Source: Thalassovita mediterranea
Lineage (GTDB): Bacteria > Pseudomonadota > Alphaproteobacteria > Caulobacterales > Hyphomonadaceae
NCBI GenBank assembly: GCA_019448215.1
Contig: CP080408.1
Coordinates: 682,001-746,000 of the forward strand
Direction: 5' to 3'
DNA length: 64,000 bases
Shown piece after piece: positions 17,336 to 26,135 of the stretch (within the stretch, counting starts at the first letter, position 1; each line of letters opens with the position of its first letter). The notes under the pieces were generated by a model. That model searched no databases. It had not been told where the DNA came from and saw only the letters and a list, made by a program, of their open reading frames with translations. Made by a program: the position numbers and the translations under genes.

Positions 17336-19540
17336 ATGGCTGATACGATCAAGCTCTCACGCCGCAATTTCATCATCGGCACCGGCGCTGCCGGTCTGAC
17401 CATCGGCATTCTGGCCTCCTGCTCGAACAACAACGAAGACGGCGGCGAAGCAGACCAGGCCGCAAATGCCGAACCAAACCCCGAAGTGAATGCGTGGGTG
17501 CATATCGCCCCCGATGATACGGTCACGATCCGAATTGCCCGCTCTGAAATGGGCCAGGGCACGCTGACCGGTCTCGCCCAGCTTGTCGCCGACGAACTCG
17601 ACTGCGACTGGGACAAGGTCACCACAGAATATCCGACACCCGGCGAAAACCTCGCCCGTGACCGCGTCTGGCGCGACTTCTCCACCGGCGGCTCTCGCGG
17701 CATCCGTGGCAGCGTCGACTATGTCCGCGAAGGCGGCGCCGTTGCGCGTGCCATGCTGATCCAGGCCGCTGCGAACCAGTGGGAAGTGCCTGTCGGCGAA
17801 TGCTCTGTCGAGAAGGGTGTCATCACTCACGGGCCGAGCGGCAATACGCTGCGCTATGGCGAAGTGGCAGAGGCCGCCAGCGCCCTCACCCCGCCAACCG
17901 GCGTGCAGGTGAAAGACCCGTCCGAGTGGAAAATTATCGGCCAGCCGGTCAAACGTCTCGATACCGCCGACAAGGTCACCGGCGCCCAGAAGTATGGCGC
18001 TGACCTCCAGATGGAGGGCATGCTGAATGCGGCCATCAAACAGGCTCCGAAGCGCGGCGGCACGCTCGCCTCCTTCGATGCTGATGCCGTCATGTCGATG
18101 CCGGGCGTTCGCAAGGTGGTGCAGGTCGACGATACATCCGTCGCCGTTGTCGCCGACAGATGGTGGCAAGCGAAGACCGCGCTCGACGCCCTCCCCGTCG
18201 AATGGACGGACGGCGAAGGCGCTGACTATTCAAGCGCCGCCTTTGAAACAGAGCTTGAAAACGCGCTGACCGCAGATGACGCGTCCGTCGCCAATATGAG
18301 CGGCGAAGTCGACGCAGCCTTCGCCAACGCGGCCCAGACCGTCGAAGCCACCTATCGCGTCCCGCATCAGAACCACGCCTGTATGGAGCCGATGAACGCG
18401 ACGGCCATCTGGACTGAGGACAAGTGCGAAGTCTGGTGCCCGACACAGAATGGCGAGGCCGCGCTTGGTGCCGCCTCTGAAGCGGCAGGCCTGCCGATTG
18501 AGCAGTGCGACGTCTATAAGCTCCTGCTCGGTGGCGGCTTCGGCCGCCGCGGCATGAGCGACTATGTGAGCCAGGTCGTGAAAATCGCCAAGGAGATGCC
18601 CGGTACGCCGATCAAACTTCTCTGGACGCGCGAAGAAGACATGCAGCATGGCTTCTATCACCCGACCACGCGGGCACGGTGTGAAGGCGCACTGGACGCC
18701 GATGGCAATCTCACCGCCATCAAGATCCGCATTGCGGGCCAGTCCATCCTTGCGGGTCTGATGCCACAGGCACTGCAGAACGGCATGGACCCGTTTGCCT
18801 TCCAGGGCCTCCTGCCAAGTGGCCTCGATGAGCGCGTCGAGGACCAGACGCTGAAATACACCTTCCCGGCCCTCAAGTTCGACCATGCCATGCGGAACCC
18901 GCCTGTGCGTCCGGGCTTCTGGCGCGGCGTGAACGCGAACCAGAACGCGGTCTACCTTGAATGCTTCATGGACGAGCTTGCCCATGCAGCCGGAAAGGAC
19001 CCTCTGGAGTTCCGCCTCGCCTATATGGGTGACGCGCCAGAGCTGGCCGCCGTCCTGCGCGCCGCTGCGGAAGGGTCTGGCTGGGGCAACGACGATGGCA
19101 AGTCACGCGGTCTTTGCGCCTTCTACTCGTTCGGCGCCTACACCGCCGCATGCGCCGAAGTGACGGTGGACGATGCGGGCCAGCTGAAGATCCACCGCAT
19201 CGTTGCCGCGACCGACCCGGGCTACGCCGTCAATCCGCAGCAGGTCGATGCGCAGGTCGCTGGCTCCTTCGTCTACGGTCTCTCGGCAGCACTGTTCGAG
19301 GAGATCACCTTCGAGAATGGTGAGGTGCAGGAGCGCAACTTCGACACCTATAACTCCATGCGCCTTCGGGACATGCCGGAAGTCGAAACGATTGTCATGC
19401 CATCGGGCGGCTTCTGGGGCGGTGTCGGTGAGCCGACCATCGCCGTGGCCGCGCCAGCCGTGCTGAATGCGATCTATGCAGCCACCGGCAAGCGGATCCG
19501 CAACCTGCCGATCAAGGATCAGAGCCTGAGGGACGCGTGA
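17336..19540 (+). CDS. Molybdenum-binding large subunit of xanthine-oxidase-family hydroxylase (IorB-like), Tat-exported
   Basis: A 734-residue catalytic subunit. The N-terminus has a twin-arginine signal (LSRRNFIIGTGAAG), so the enzyme is folded and exported to the periplasm. The molybdopterin-binding region includes GGGFGRRG near residue 400; GGVGEPTIAVAAPA near the C-terminus carries the conserved catalytic Glu of the family. Length and organisation match IorB-like aldehyde or N-heterocycle hydroxylases that use a cytosine-dinucleotide cofactor. Substrate is unknown. It overlaps the following cytochrome gene by 4 bases. The XdhC-MocA fusion and moa genes downstream supply its cofactor. Confidence 0.88.
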   Translation: MADTIKLSRRNFIIGTGAAGLTIGILASCSNNNEDGGEADQAANAEPNPEVNAWVHIAPDDTVTIRIARSEMGQGTLTGLAQLVADELDCDWDKVTTEYPTPGENLARDRVWRDFSTGGSRGIRGSVDYVREGGAVARAMLIQAAANQWEVPVGECSVEKGVITHGPSGNTLRYGEVAEAASALTPPTGVQVKDPSEWKIIGQPVKRLDTADKVTGAQKYGADLQMEGMLNAAIKQAPKRGGTLASFDADAVMSMPGVRKVVQVDDTSVAVVADRWWQAKTALDALPVEWTDGEGADYSSAAFETELENALTADDASVANMSGEVDAAFANAAQTVEATYRVPHQNHACMEPMNATAIWTEDKCEVWCPTQNGEAALGAASEAAGLPIEQCDVYKLLLGGGFGRRGMSDYVSQVVKIAKEMPGTPIKLLWTREEDMQHGFYHPTTRARCEGALDADGNLTAIKIRIAGQSILAGLMPQALQNGMDPFAFQGLLPSGLDERVEDQTLKYTFPALKFDHAMRNPPVRPGFWRGVNANQNAVYLECFMDELAHAAGKDPLEFRLAYMGDAPELAAVLRAAAEGSGWGNDDGKSRGLCAFYSFGAYTAACAEVTVDDAGQLKIHRIVAATDPGYAVNPQQVDAQVAGSFVYGLSAALFEEITFENGEVQERNFDTYNSMRLRDMPEVETIVMPSGGFWGGVGEPTIAVAAPAVLNAIYAATGKRIRNLPIKDQSLRDA

Positions 19541-19905
19541 GCCCGAAAGCTCTGAAATCAATCTCCATCGCCGCCACCAGTGCGGCGATGGCTTTTACTT
19601 TCGCCGGATGCAGCGCTGGAGACACCCCCGCTGAAACGCCAGCACAGGCGGCTGAGACCTCCATAGCCAATGGCGACATGTTGAGAGGCCAGACGCTCGC
19701 CCTGACTTGTTCTGGCTGCCATGGCGGGTCGGGTGATGCGATTCCAGACTATGATGACCTCGACCGCGCAACGCTTGAGGCGCGCCTCCTTGCTTACAAG
19801 ACGGAGGAAGATGGCACGACAGTCATGCACCGTCTGATGCGTGGCTATGACGAAGCCGACATTGCCGCCGTCGCCGCCTATCTGACTACGCCGGAGGAGG
19901 GGTGA
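19537..19905 (+). CDS. c-type cytochrome (FccA-like, or electron acceptor of the Mo-hydroxylase)
   Basis: A 122-residue monoheme cytochrome c. It starts with GTG inside the end of the previous gene (GTGA overlap). The N-terminal segment is hydrophobic and ends in a lipobox-like TFAGC (Cys25), so it may be membrane-anchored. The heme site is CSGCH (residues 58-62); a downstream Met in TTVMHRLMRGY is the probable second ligand. It may be the third subunit of the Mo-hydroxylase (such enzymes often carry a cytochrome c), or the cytochrome partner of the adjacent flavoprotein as in flavocytochrome c sulfide dehydrogenase. Position between the two genes fits both. Confidence 0.82.
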   Translation: MSPKALKSISIAATSAAMAFTFAGCSAGDTPAETPAQAAETSIANGDMLRGQTLALTCSGCHGGSGDAIPDYDDLDRATLEARLLAYKTEEDGTTVMHRLMRGYDEADIAAVAAYLTTPEEG

Positions 19906-21179
19906 TGGCCTGGTCCCCAAAACGACGAGATGTGCTTGCTGGTCTTGCAGGAACAGCGTCACTGCCGCTTCTCGCGTCGCCAGCAATTGCGCAGGCCCAA
20001 CCAAAGGTCGTTATTGTGGGTGGCGGCTTTGGCGGGGCAGCCGCCGCGCGCTTTGTGAAGACCTATGTGCCCGGTGCCTCAGTCTCGCTGATCGAGCCGC
20101 AGGCGCGCTACACTGCCTGCCCGTTCAGCAACCTCGTCATCGCAGGGCTTCGGAGTCTGGAGGCGCAGCAGTTTGGCTATGAAGGCCTCAAGGCCCTCGG
20201 CATCAAGGTCATTGGTGACAGGGCGGATGATGTGGACGCGGCGGGCCGGACGGTCACGCTCGGCTCCGGCGACACGCTCTCCTATGACAAGCTGATCCTG
20301 TCGCCCGGCATAGACATTCGCTGGGGCGCCCTTGAAGGCTATGACGAAGCGGCGGCGAGCATCATGCCGCATGCCTGGAAGGCCGGGCCGCAGACCTCGC
20401 TTCTGCGCGAGCAGTTGGAAGCCATGCCCGATGGCGGCACAGTCATCATGTCGGTCCCCACCGCGCCCTATCGCTGCCCGCCCGGACCCTATGAGCGCGC
20501 CAGCCTGATTGCGCATTACCTCAAGACGCAGAAACCAGCCTCGAAGCTGATCATCCTCGACGCCAAGGATGAGTTTTCAAAACAGCCACTCTTCCTTGAG
20601 GCATGGGCCGAACATTATCCCGACCACCTTGAATGGATCGGCGCGAGCGACTTCGGGCGTGTGATCTCGGTTGATCCGGGCGCCATGACGCTTTCAACCG
20701 ATTTCGACACCTATGAGGCCGATGTCGCCAATGTCATTCCACCTCAGAAGGCAGGTGAGATTGCCGCTCGCGCGGGCGTCGCCGATCAGACGGGCTGGTG
20801 CCCAATCAACCCGGTCGACTTCTCCTCCACACTCCAACCCGACATCTACGTGATCGGGGACGCGACAATCGCCGCGCCAATGCCGAAATCAGCCTTCTCA
20901 GCCAATCTCCAAGCCAAGCTTTGCGCCCTGCAGATTAGGCGGGAACTGAAGGGCGAAACGCCCGCGCCGACCATCCTTGCCAATACCTGCTATTCTTATG
21001 TCACGCCGGATGCGGCGGTCTCGATCACGGGCGTCTACAGCAATGAAAGCGGACAGCTTTCCAGCATTGAAGGCTCTGGCGGCCTCAGCCCTGCCGGCCC
21101 GGCTGCCGGCGTCCGCGCTGCAGAGGCCGCCGAAGCCGAAGCCTGGTTTGAGCAGATCACGCAGCAGACCTTTGGATGA
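19905..21179 (+). CDS. Flavocytochrome c sulfide dehydrogenase-type flavoprotein (FccB/SoxF-like)
   Basis: A 424-residue FAD protein with a Tat signal (KRRDVLAGLAGTA) and an AQA-type cleavage site. The dinucleotide-binding motif is VVIVGGGFGGAAAARF. The redox cysteine region YTACPFSNLV and a second cysteine in NTCYSYVTP match the disulfide that reduces FAD in sulfide dehydrogenases. I prefer the ATG at 19905, which follows GGAGGAGG and overlaps the cytochrome stop by one base; a GTG three bases earlier is possible. In Paracoccus-type sox loci a similar gene is soxF. It should oxidise sulfide or a persulfide in the periplasm and reduce a cytochrome c. Confidence 0.87.
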   Translation: MAWSPKRRDVLAGLAGTASLPLLASPAIAQAQPKVVIVGGGFGGAAAARFVKTYVPGASVSLIEPQARYTACPFSNLVIAGLRSLEAQQFGYEGLKALGIKVIGDRADDVDAAGRTVTLGSGDTLSYDKLILSPGIDIRWGALEGYDEAAASIMPHAWKAGPQTSLLREQLEAMPDGGTVIMSVPTAPYRCPPGPYERASLIAHYLKTQKPASKLIILDAKDEFSKQPLFLEAWAEHYPDHLEWIGASDFGRVISVDPGAMTLSTDFDTYEADVANVIPPQKAGEIAARAGVADQTGWCPINPVDFSSTLQPDIYVIGDATIAAPMPKSAFSANLQAKLCALQIRRELKGETPAPTILANTCYSYVTPDAAVSITGVYSNESGQLSSIEGSGGLSPAGPAAGVRAAEAAEAEAWFEQITQQTFG

Positions 21180-21634
21180 GAACGGCGCTTCCTGTCCTCG
21201 CGATCACGCTCCTCGCCGGATGCAGCGGCGAAACAGCATCGCGGCTTGCAACACCCGTCGAGATAATAGGTGACGAGATCACGGCCCCACTTCTCGGCCT
21301 GCAAGGCGACGCGGCGCGCGGTGAAGCGGTGTTCGCAGAACGTGAGCAAGGTCACTGCGTGCTCTGCCACGCTGTTGAAGGCCTGGACGCTGAATTCCAG
21401 GGCAATGTCGGCCCCGCGCTCACCAGCGTTGGCGCCCGGCTGAGCGAAGGTCAGATCAGGCTTCGTATCGCCGACATCCAGTCCCTCTGGCCAGATACGC
21501 TTATGCCATCATATTATCGAACAGGCGGGCTGAACCAGGTTGCCCCCGCCTATGCGGGTGAGCCTGCACTGACGGCCCAACAGATCGAGGACCTCGTTGC
21601 CTACCTCGGACAACTCGACGGTGAACGCACATGA
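21176..21634 (+). CDS. soxX: SoxX, monoheme cytochrome c of SoxAX
   Basis: A 152-residue SoxX. The heme-binding site is GHCVLCH (Cys61-His65), and Met111 in DTLMPSYYR is the expected sixth heme ligand. An N-terminal signal ends in LLAGC, so it may be a lipoprotein. The surrounding phrases NVGPALTSVG and IEDLVAYLGQL are typical of SoxX. It overlaps the preceding flavoprotein and soxY by 4 bases each. It forms SoxAX with the soxA product encoded three genes later, the complex that attaches sulfur substrates to the SoxY cysteine. Confidence 0.9.
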   Translation: MRTALPVLAITLLAGCSGETASRLATPVEIIGDEITAPLLGLQGDAARGEAVFAEREQGHCVLCHAVEGLDAEFQGNVGPALTSVGARLSEGQIRLRIADIQSLWPDTLMPSYYRTGGLNQVAPAYAGEPALTAQQIEDLVAYLGQLDGERT

Positions 21635-22101
21635 AGACCCCTAGCAGACACACAGCCCTCGCAAGGCGCAGCTTTCTCCGGCTTGGGGCCGCAGGCCTCG
21701 TGGCAACCGCAGTGCCCTTGCAAGCGGCTGCCGACGCCGCAGACGCAGATGCAGCCATCCGCGAAATCTTTGGCGACAAGCCGCTCAATGAAGGGCGGGT
21801 CAGCGTGAAGCTTCCGCCGATCGCCGAAAATGGAAACTCGGTCGCGATTACTGTGGCTGCCGAAAGCCTGATGTCGCCGGACGATTATGTCCGCCGCATC
21901 GCGATCATTTCGCCTCGCAACCCGATCGCCGAGGTTGCCGTGTTCAAGCTCGGCCCGCGTGCTGGCAAGGCAGAGATTTCCACCCGCATCCGCATGGCTG
22001 GAACGCAGCGCATCCGCGCTGTCGCCGAGATGAGCGACGGCACACTCTGGCATGGCTCAGCAAGCACGGTGGTCACGCTGGCCGCCTGCCTGATCGGATA
22101 G
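21631..22101 (+). CDS. soxY: SoxY, sulfur-carrier protein with an atypical C-terminus
   Basis: A 156-residue SoxY with a Tat signal (LARRSFLRLGAAGLVA). The Ig-like body (VSVKLPPIAENGNSVAITV, then a segment with AEVAVFKLGP) is canonical. The carrier cysteine is Cys153, but the flexible GGCGG tail of characterised SoxY proteins is replaced by AACLIG, i.e. no flanking glycines and one extra bulky residue. Reading the other frames does not restore GGCGG, so a simple frameshift is not the cause. SoxZ follows after 12 bases with GGAGGG as its ribosome binding site. It should still carry sulfur adducts, but its interaction with partner active sites may differ. Confidence 0.88.
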   Translation: MKTPSRHTALARRSFLRLGAAGLVATAVPLQAAADAADADAAIREIFGDKPLNEGRVSVKLPPIAENGNSVAITVAAESLMSPDDYVRRIAIISPRNPIAEVAVFKLGPRAGKAEISTRIRMAGTQRIRAVAEMSDGTLWHGSASTVVTLAACLIG

Positions 22102-22113
22102 GAGGGCAGACCC

Positions 22114-22434
22114 ATGGCGACCATACGTATTGCAGCTCCGGACACGGCGAGCGCTGGCGAAGTCATCGAACTGAAAGCCCTCATCCAGCATCCGATGGAG
22201 ACAGGCTATCGTAGCGGCCCCGACGGCAAACGGATCGAGCGTGACATCATCGATAAATTCGAAGTCACCTATGACGGCGAAACTGTCTTCGAGGCAGACC
22301 TCCAACCCGGCATCGCCGCCAACCCGATCTTCACCTTCTACACCCGCGCAACCGCCTCAGGCCCGATTGTCTTCAAGTGGACAGACCAGGACGGCGAAAG
22401 CTGGTCAGAGACCCACGACCTTACCGTGGAATGA
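22114..22434 (+). CDS. soxZ: SoxZ, partner of the SoxY sulfur carrier
   Basis: A 106-residue SoxZ of normal length, without its own signal peptide; in studied systems it is co-exported with SoxY through Tat. Typical segments are the N-terminal MATIRIAAPDTASAGEVIEL, IQHPMETGYR and the C-terminal IVFKWTDQDG. It forms the SoxYZ heterodimer. The stop overlaps the soxA start by 4 bases. No unusual substitution was noticed. Confidence 0.92.
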   Translation: MATIRIAAPDTASAGEVIELKALIQHPMETGYRSGPDGKRIERDIIDKFEVTYDGETVFEADLQPGIAANPIFTFYTRATASGPIVFKWTDQDGESWSETHDLTVE

Positions 22435-23219
22435 GGGCGGGGCTCGCACTCCTTTCGGCGTTTTGCCTGACTGCCTGCGGAGATGTCGTGGCCGATACGA
22501 AATCGCCCCCGGCTCCGCCTCGGCCCCTGCAATCTGGATATGAATTCCTGCAGCCGCAGACGCAGGCCTTGCAGGATGATGATTTTGCCAATCCGGGCTT
22601 TCTCTGGATCGACCGGGGCGAAGCCTTGTTCACTGAAGCTGCCGCTCCTGCGGAGGCCTGTAGCGATTGCCACACCGACACGTCATTGTCGTTAGCAGGC
22701 GCTGCTGCCCACTACCCCAAGATCGACGCCGAAAGCGGCGACCTCATCAATCTGGAGGGGCGAATAAACCTCTGCCGAACGCGTCATCAGGACGAGGCGC
22801 CGCTCGAATATGAGAGCGATGAGCTTCTCTCGCTGACGGCCTATGTCGCCTACCTGTCGCGCGGCACGCCCGTTTCTGTCGACATCGAAGGCACCGCCGC
22901 AGACTGGTATGCGCGCGGACGCGACTATTTCGAAACACGGCGCGGCCAGTTCAATCTCTCCTGCACCCAGTGCCATGATGACAATTGGGGAAAGAAACTG
23001 CGCGGCGATACGATTAGTCAGGGGCACGGAACGGGATTTCCCGCCTACCGGCTTGAATGGCAGTCGCTCGGCTCACTCCACCGGCGCCTGCGCGACTGCG
23101 ATGCAGGTGTTCGGGCAGAGCCGCGACCATACGGGTCGGACGATTATCTCGCCGTCGAACTCTATCTCGCAAAGCGCGCCGAAGGCCTTGCGATCGAAAC
23201 CCCCGGGGTCCGCCGATGA
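22431..23219 (+). CDS. soxA: SoxA, diheme cytochrome c of SoxAX
   Basis: A 262-residue SoxA. Both heme sites are present: CSDCH (77-81) and CTQCH (178-182), so this is the diheme form. Cys115 (INLCR) is in the place of a distal heme ligand. Cys223 (RRLRDCDAG, followed by VRAEPRPYGSDDY) is the catalytic cysteine that becomes a cysteine persulfide. The start at 22431 overlaps soxZ (ATGA) and gives a short lipoprotein-like signal (LLSAFCLTAC). With SoxX it should oxidatively conjugate a sulfur compound to SoxY. All catalytic residues are intact although soxB is not in the window. Confidence 0.92.
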   Translation: MRAGLALLSAFCLTACGDVVADTKSPPAPPRPLQSGYEFLQPQTQALQDDDFANPGFLWIDRGEALFTEAAAPAEACSDCHTDTSLSLAGAAAHYPKIDAESGDLINLEGRINLCRTRHQDEAPLEYESDELLSLTAYVAYLSRGTPVSVDIEGTAADWYARGRDYFETRRGQFNLSCTQCHDDNWGKKLRGDTISQGHGTGFPAYRLEWQSLGSLHRRLRDCDAGVRAEPRPYGSDDYLAVELYLAKRAEGLAIETPGVRR

Positions 23220-23560
23220 GCGGTAAAGCAAAGCTCAGCGTTCGTATCGACCTGCCCAATGGCGGGCGCTTTGGCCCCGGTAAGGCCACCCTCCTGCGCG
23301 CCATCGCAGAGCATGGCTCCATACGCAAAGCCGCAGCCGCTTTGGGCATGTCCTACCCACGCGCGCTCAAGCTGATTGATGAGATGAATGGCGACTTCGC
23401 CGCGCCGCTCATCGCATCCACCCATGGCGGCGCCAGCGGTGGTGGCTCCGAACTCACGCCGACCGGCGAAAACGTCCTCGGGCTCTATGCCGAGATAACG
23501 GACGCCGCCAGCACAGCGTCATCTTCAGCTATAGGCAAGCTTTGCAGCCTGCAGGAATAG
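23216..23560 (+). CDS. ModE-like DNA-binding regulator (winged helix only)
   Basis: A 114-residue protein equal to the N-terminal DNA-binding domain of ModE, with the helix-turn-helix IRKAAAALGMSYPRALKLIDEMN and a preceding wing. It lacks the molbindin (molybdate-binding) domains of full-length ModE. The start at 23216 overlaps soxA by 4 bases. It sits between the sox and cofactor genes, and a perfect inverted repeat follows its stop codon. It probably regulates this operon according to molybdenum or cofactor supply, but with no ligand domain it may instead sense another protein. Confidence 0.82.
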   Translation: MSGKAKLSVRIDLPNGGRFGPGKATLLRAIAEHGSIRKAAAALGMSYPRALKLIDEMNGDFAAPLIASTHGGASGGGSELTPTGENVLGLYAEITDAASTASSSAIGKLCSLQE

Positions 23561-23574
23561 AAGTTTGCTGGCAT

Positions 23575-23598
23575 CGTTCTAAATGATGATTTAGAACG
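23575..23598. promoter_or_regulatory. Perfect inverted repeat, candidate ModE operator
   Basis: CGTTCTAAA, six bases (TGATGA), then TTTAGAACG: a 9+9 perfect dyad in the 47-base gap between the ModE-like gene and the XdhC-MocA gene. CGTT/AACG at the outer ends with AT-rich arms and a six-base spacer resembles the layout of ModE boxes in enterobacteria (from memory). It may drive a separate, Mo-regulated transcript for the cofactor genes. Confidence 0.65.
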
Positions 23599-23607
23599 GC
23601 AGGTATC

Positions 23608-25107
23608 GTGACGATGCAGCAGACTTATCCAGAACATCCTGAAGACGTGCTCAGCCAATGGCTGGACTGGCATGAGGCGGGTCCTGTGGCGCTCGTTGTT
23701 GTCACCGGGATCGAGGGCGGCGCAGTGCGCGCACCGGGCGCCCTGATGGCGGTCCGCGAAGACGGCGCCTTGGCGGGCTACATCTCTGGCGGCTGTATCG
23801 ACTCCGATGTCGCGCTGCAGGCGCAGAACGCATTGCGCGCGGGGAAGGCCAAACAGCTCCGCTATGGCGCAGGCTCCCCATTCACAGACCTTCCTCTGCC
23901 CTGCGGCGGGGCAATCGAAGTCACCATTATCCCGGATGCAGACCTGCATGAGATCATGACGGTTCGCGATCAGCTAAGCGCGCGAAAGGCCGCGCAGCTA
24001 AGCCTTGAGGCACTTGGTGACTTCAAGCCTCACTACGTTCCCAAGCCTCGTCTTCGTATTGCCGGGCGCGGAGCCGACTGCCTTGCCCTTGCCCGCGTTG
24101 CAAGCGCCGCTGGACTGGATGTCCGGCTACAACTGCGCGACGGCGAAGACGTGGCTGCAGCGGCTGCGCAAGGCTTTGCCGACGTGACGGCGCTTGAGAC
24201 CCCTTCAGATATTTCCGCCGCGCATGACGATGAATGGACCGCCTTCATCCTCATGTTTCACGACACGCATTGGGAAGGCCCGCTTCTGAAGCAAGCGCTC
24301 GAAGGCCCTGCTTTCTATGTCGGCGCTGTCGGCAGCCGGAAAACGCATGCCCGGCGCACTGAGGCGCTCAAAGCAGACGGTATCGACGAGGTAGCGATCG
24401 CCCGCATCCACGGCCCCATCGGCCTTATCCCCTCCATGCGCGACGCATCCATGCTCGCGATCTCGGTCCTCGCAGAAGTCGTTGCGAGCTATCACGATAC
24501 GCTTCGCCAGCCCTTCGCCGAAACGGCCATCATCCTGCTCGCAGCAGGCCAGTCGAAGCGTTTTGAGCGCGGAGACAAACTGCTGGCCGAGCTTGAGGGG
24601 AAACCCATCCTTGGACACGTTGCCGGATTGCTCGCGGATCAGGAAGTGGCTGCCCGGATTGCCGTGACCGGGCCAAACGATAACGCCCGCGCAGCCGCGC
24701 TCAAAGAGCAAGGCTGGGAGGTGATTGAGAACCCCGACGCCGCTGATGGACAGGCGACCTCACTCAGCACTGGCATCCGCGCCGCGAAGGCTTCGGGCGC
24801 AAAATCGGCGCTCATCCTGCTGGGCGACATGCCCCACATCGGTGAGCCCCACCTTCTCGCGTTGCAGACGGGACTCGCCCGAGGCCGCCGGGCCGTCATG
24901 AGCCAGACGGGCGACATCCTCTGTCCTCCCGCGCTCTTCCACGAAACGGCCTTCGACGACCTGATGGCGCTCTCTGGTGATGCAGGCGCAAAGTCGCTGT
25001 TCGCCAAGCTGCCCAATACCGCCCTGGTCGACCTCTCACCCGACAAAGCGCTCGATATCGACACGCTAGCCGATCTCGAACGCGCGAAAGGACTGACGCA
25101 TGCCTGA
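23608..25107 (+). CDS. XdhC-MocA fusion: Mo-cofactor insertion protein and molybdopterin cytidylyltransferase
   Basis: A 499-residue two-domain protein. Residues 1 to about 300 match XdhC/CoxI: the [14 protein letters not shown] motif, a CGGAIEVTI motif, and a Rossmann-like part with [13 protein letters not shown]. From about residue 310 a MobA/MocA-like nucleotidyltransferase follows, with [10 protein letters not shown] (nucleotide loop) and [10 protein letters not shown]. XdhC binds and matures Moco for hydroxylases; MocA adds CMP to make molybdopterin cytosine dinucleotide, the form used by IorAB-type enzymes. The fusion thus serves the Mo-hydroxylase of the same operon. Start is GTG 23608 or ATG 23614. 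Confidence 0.85.
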   Translation: MTMQQTYPEHPEDVLSQWLDWHEAGPVALVVVTGIEGGAVRAPGALMAVREDGALAGYISGGCIDSDVALQAQNALRAGKAKQLRYGAGSPFTDLPLPCGGAIEVTIIPDADLHEIMTVRDQLSARKAAQLSLEALGDFKPHYVPKPRLRIAGRGADCLALARVASAAGLDVRLQLRDGEDVAAAAAQGFADVTALETPSDISAAHDDEWTAFILMFHDTHWEGPLLKQALEGPAFYVGAVGSRKTHARRTEALKADGIDEVAIARIHGPIGLIPSMRDASMLAISVLAEVVASYHDTLRQPFAETAIILLAAGQSKRFERGDKLLAELEGKPILGHVAGLLADQEVAARIAVTGPNDNARAAALKEQGWEVIENPDAADGQATSLSTGIRAAKASGAKSALILLGDMPHIGEPHLLALQTGLARGRRAVMSQTGDILCPPALFHETAFDDLMALSGDAGAKSLFAKLPNTALVDLSPDKALDIDTLADLERAKGLTHA

Positions 25108-26131
25108 CGGACATACCGCCCTGAAGCCTGCACCGCTGACCGACCGCTTCGGCCGGGAGATCAGCTATCTGCGTCTCTCGGTCACAGACCGCTGCGACCT
25201 TCGATGCACCTATTGCATGGCAGAACACATGACCTTCCTGCCGAAGAAGGATCTGCTCAGCCTGGAAGAGCTGCAGACCGTTGCGGACGCGTTCATCCGG
25301 CGCGGTGTCCGCAAGATCCGCATCACGGGCGGCGAACCCCTCGTGCGCAAGGACATTATGGGCCTGTTCGAAGGGCTCGGCGACAGGCTGGGATCCGGCC
25401 TTGATGAGCTGACGCTGACGACGAACGCGACGCAGCTCGAAACCCACGCCGAAGCCCTGGTTAAGGCCGGGGTGAAACGCGTGAACATCTCGCTCGACAC
25501 GCTCGACCCGGACATGTTTCGCGAGATCACGCGCCGCGGCGACTATGAGAAGGTCATGCGCGGCATTGAAGCTGGCGCGGCAGCAGGCCTCAAGATCAAG
25601 ATCAACACGGTCGCCCTCCGCCACCAGAACGCGGGCGAGATTCCGCACATGGTCGAATGGGCGCACGCCCATGGCTATGACATGACGCTGATCGAGGTCA
25701 TGCCCCTCGGGATTACCGGCGAAGACCGGTATGACCAGTACATTCCCCTCTTCGACATCCGTGATGAGTTGGAGCGGCGCTGGACCCTCACGCCCGAAGA
25801 TGCCCGCGACACGAATGGCGGCCCGTCCCGCTATGTGCGCGTCGCGGAAACCGGCGGTCGGCTTGGCTTCATCACGCCGCTGACCAACAATTTCTGCGCA
25901 GGCTGCAACCGCGTTCGGGTCACCTGTACGGGCCGCATCTATATGTGCCTTGGCCAGGACGATCATGTCGATCTTCGTGCCGCGCTGCGCGAAAGCAGCG
26001 ACCCGCAGGCCGCGCTCGACGAAGCGCTGGACCGGGCGCTCATCGCGAAACCGGAGCGCCATGATTTCGAGATCAACAAGCGCGGTCAGGGCCCGGCGCT
26101 CGACCGTCACATGTCCGTGACAGGGGGCTGA
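25100..26131 (+). CDS. moaA: GTP 3',8-cyclase MoaA
   Basis: A 343-residue radical SAM enzyme. The SAM cluster is CDLRCTYC (Cys32, Cys36, Cys39), the second iron-sulfur site is [12 protein letters not shown] in the C-terminal part, and the chain ends with the functional Gly-Gly (SVTGG). It converts GTP to 3',8-cyclo-GTP, the first step of molybdenum-cofactor synthesis. It overlaps the XdhC-MocA gene by 8 bases and precedes moaD by 4. Confidence 0.95.
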   Translation: MPDGHTALKPAPLTDRFGREISYLRLSVTDRCDLRCTYCMAEHMTFLPKKDLLSLEELQTVADAFIRRGVRKIRITGGEPLVRKDIMGLFEGLGDRLGSGLDELTLTTNATQLETHAEALVKAGVKRVNISLDTLDPDMFREITRRGDYEKVMRGIEAGAAAGLKIKINTVALRHQNAGEIPHMVEWAHAHGYDMTLIEVMPLGITGEDRYDQYIPLFDIRDELERRWTLTPEDARDTNGGPSRYVRVAETGGRLGFITPLTNNFCAGCNRVRVTCTGRIYMCLGQDDHVDLRAALRESSDPQAALDEALDRALIAKPERHDFEINKRGQGPALDRHMSVTGG

Positions 26132-26135
26132 GGCG

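Noticed and set aside
22081-22101. Frameshift explaining the loss of GGCGG in SoxY
   Set aside because: None of the other frames around the end codes for GGCGG, and the soxZ ribosome binding site and start follow normally.
22377-22430. Earlier start for soxA within soxZ
   Set aside because: The ATG at 22431 overlaps the soxZ stop in the pattern of the other junctions and begins a signal peptide; the earlier start puts 18 basic residues in front of it.
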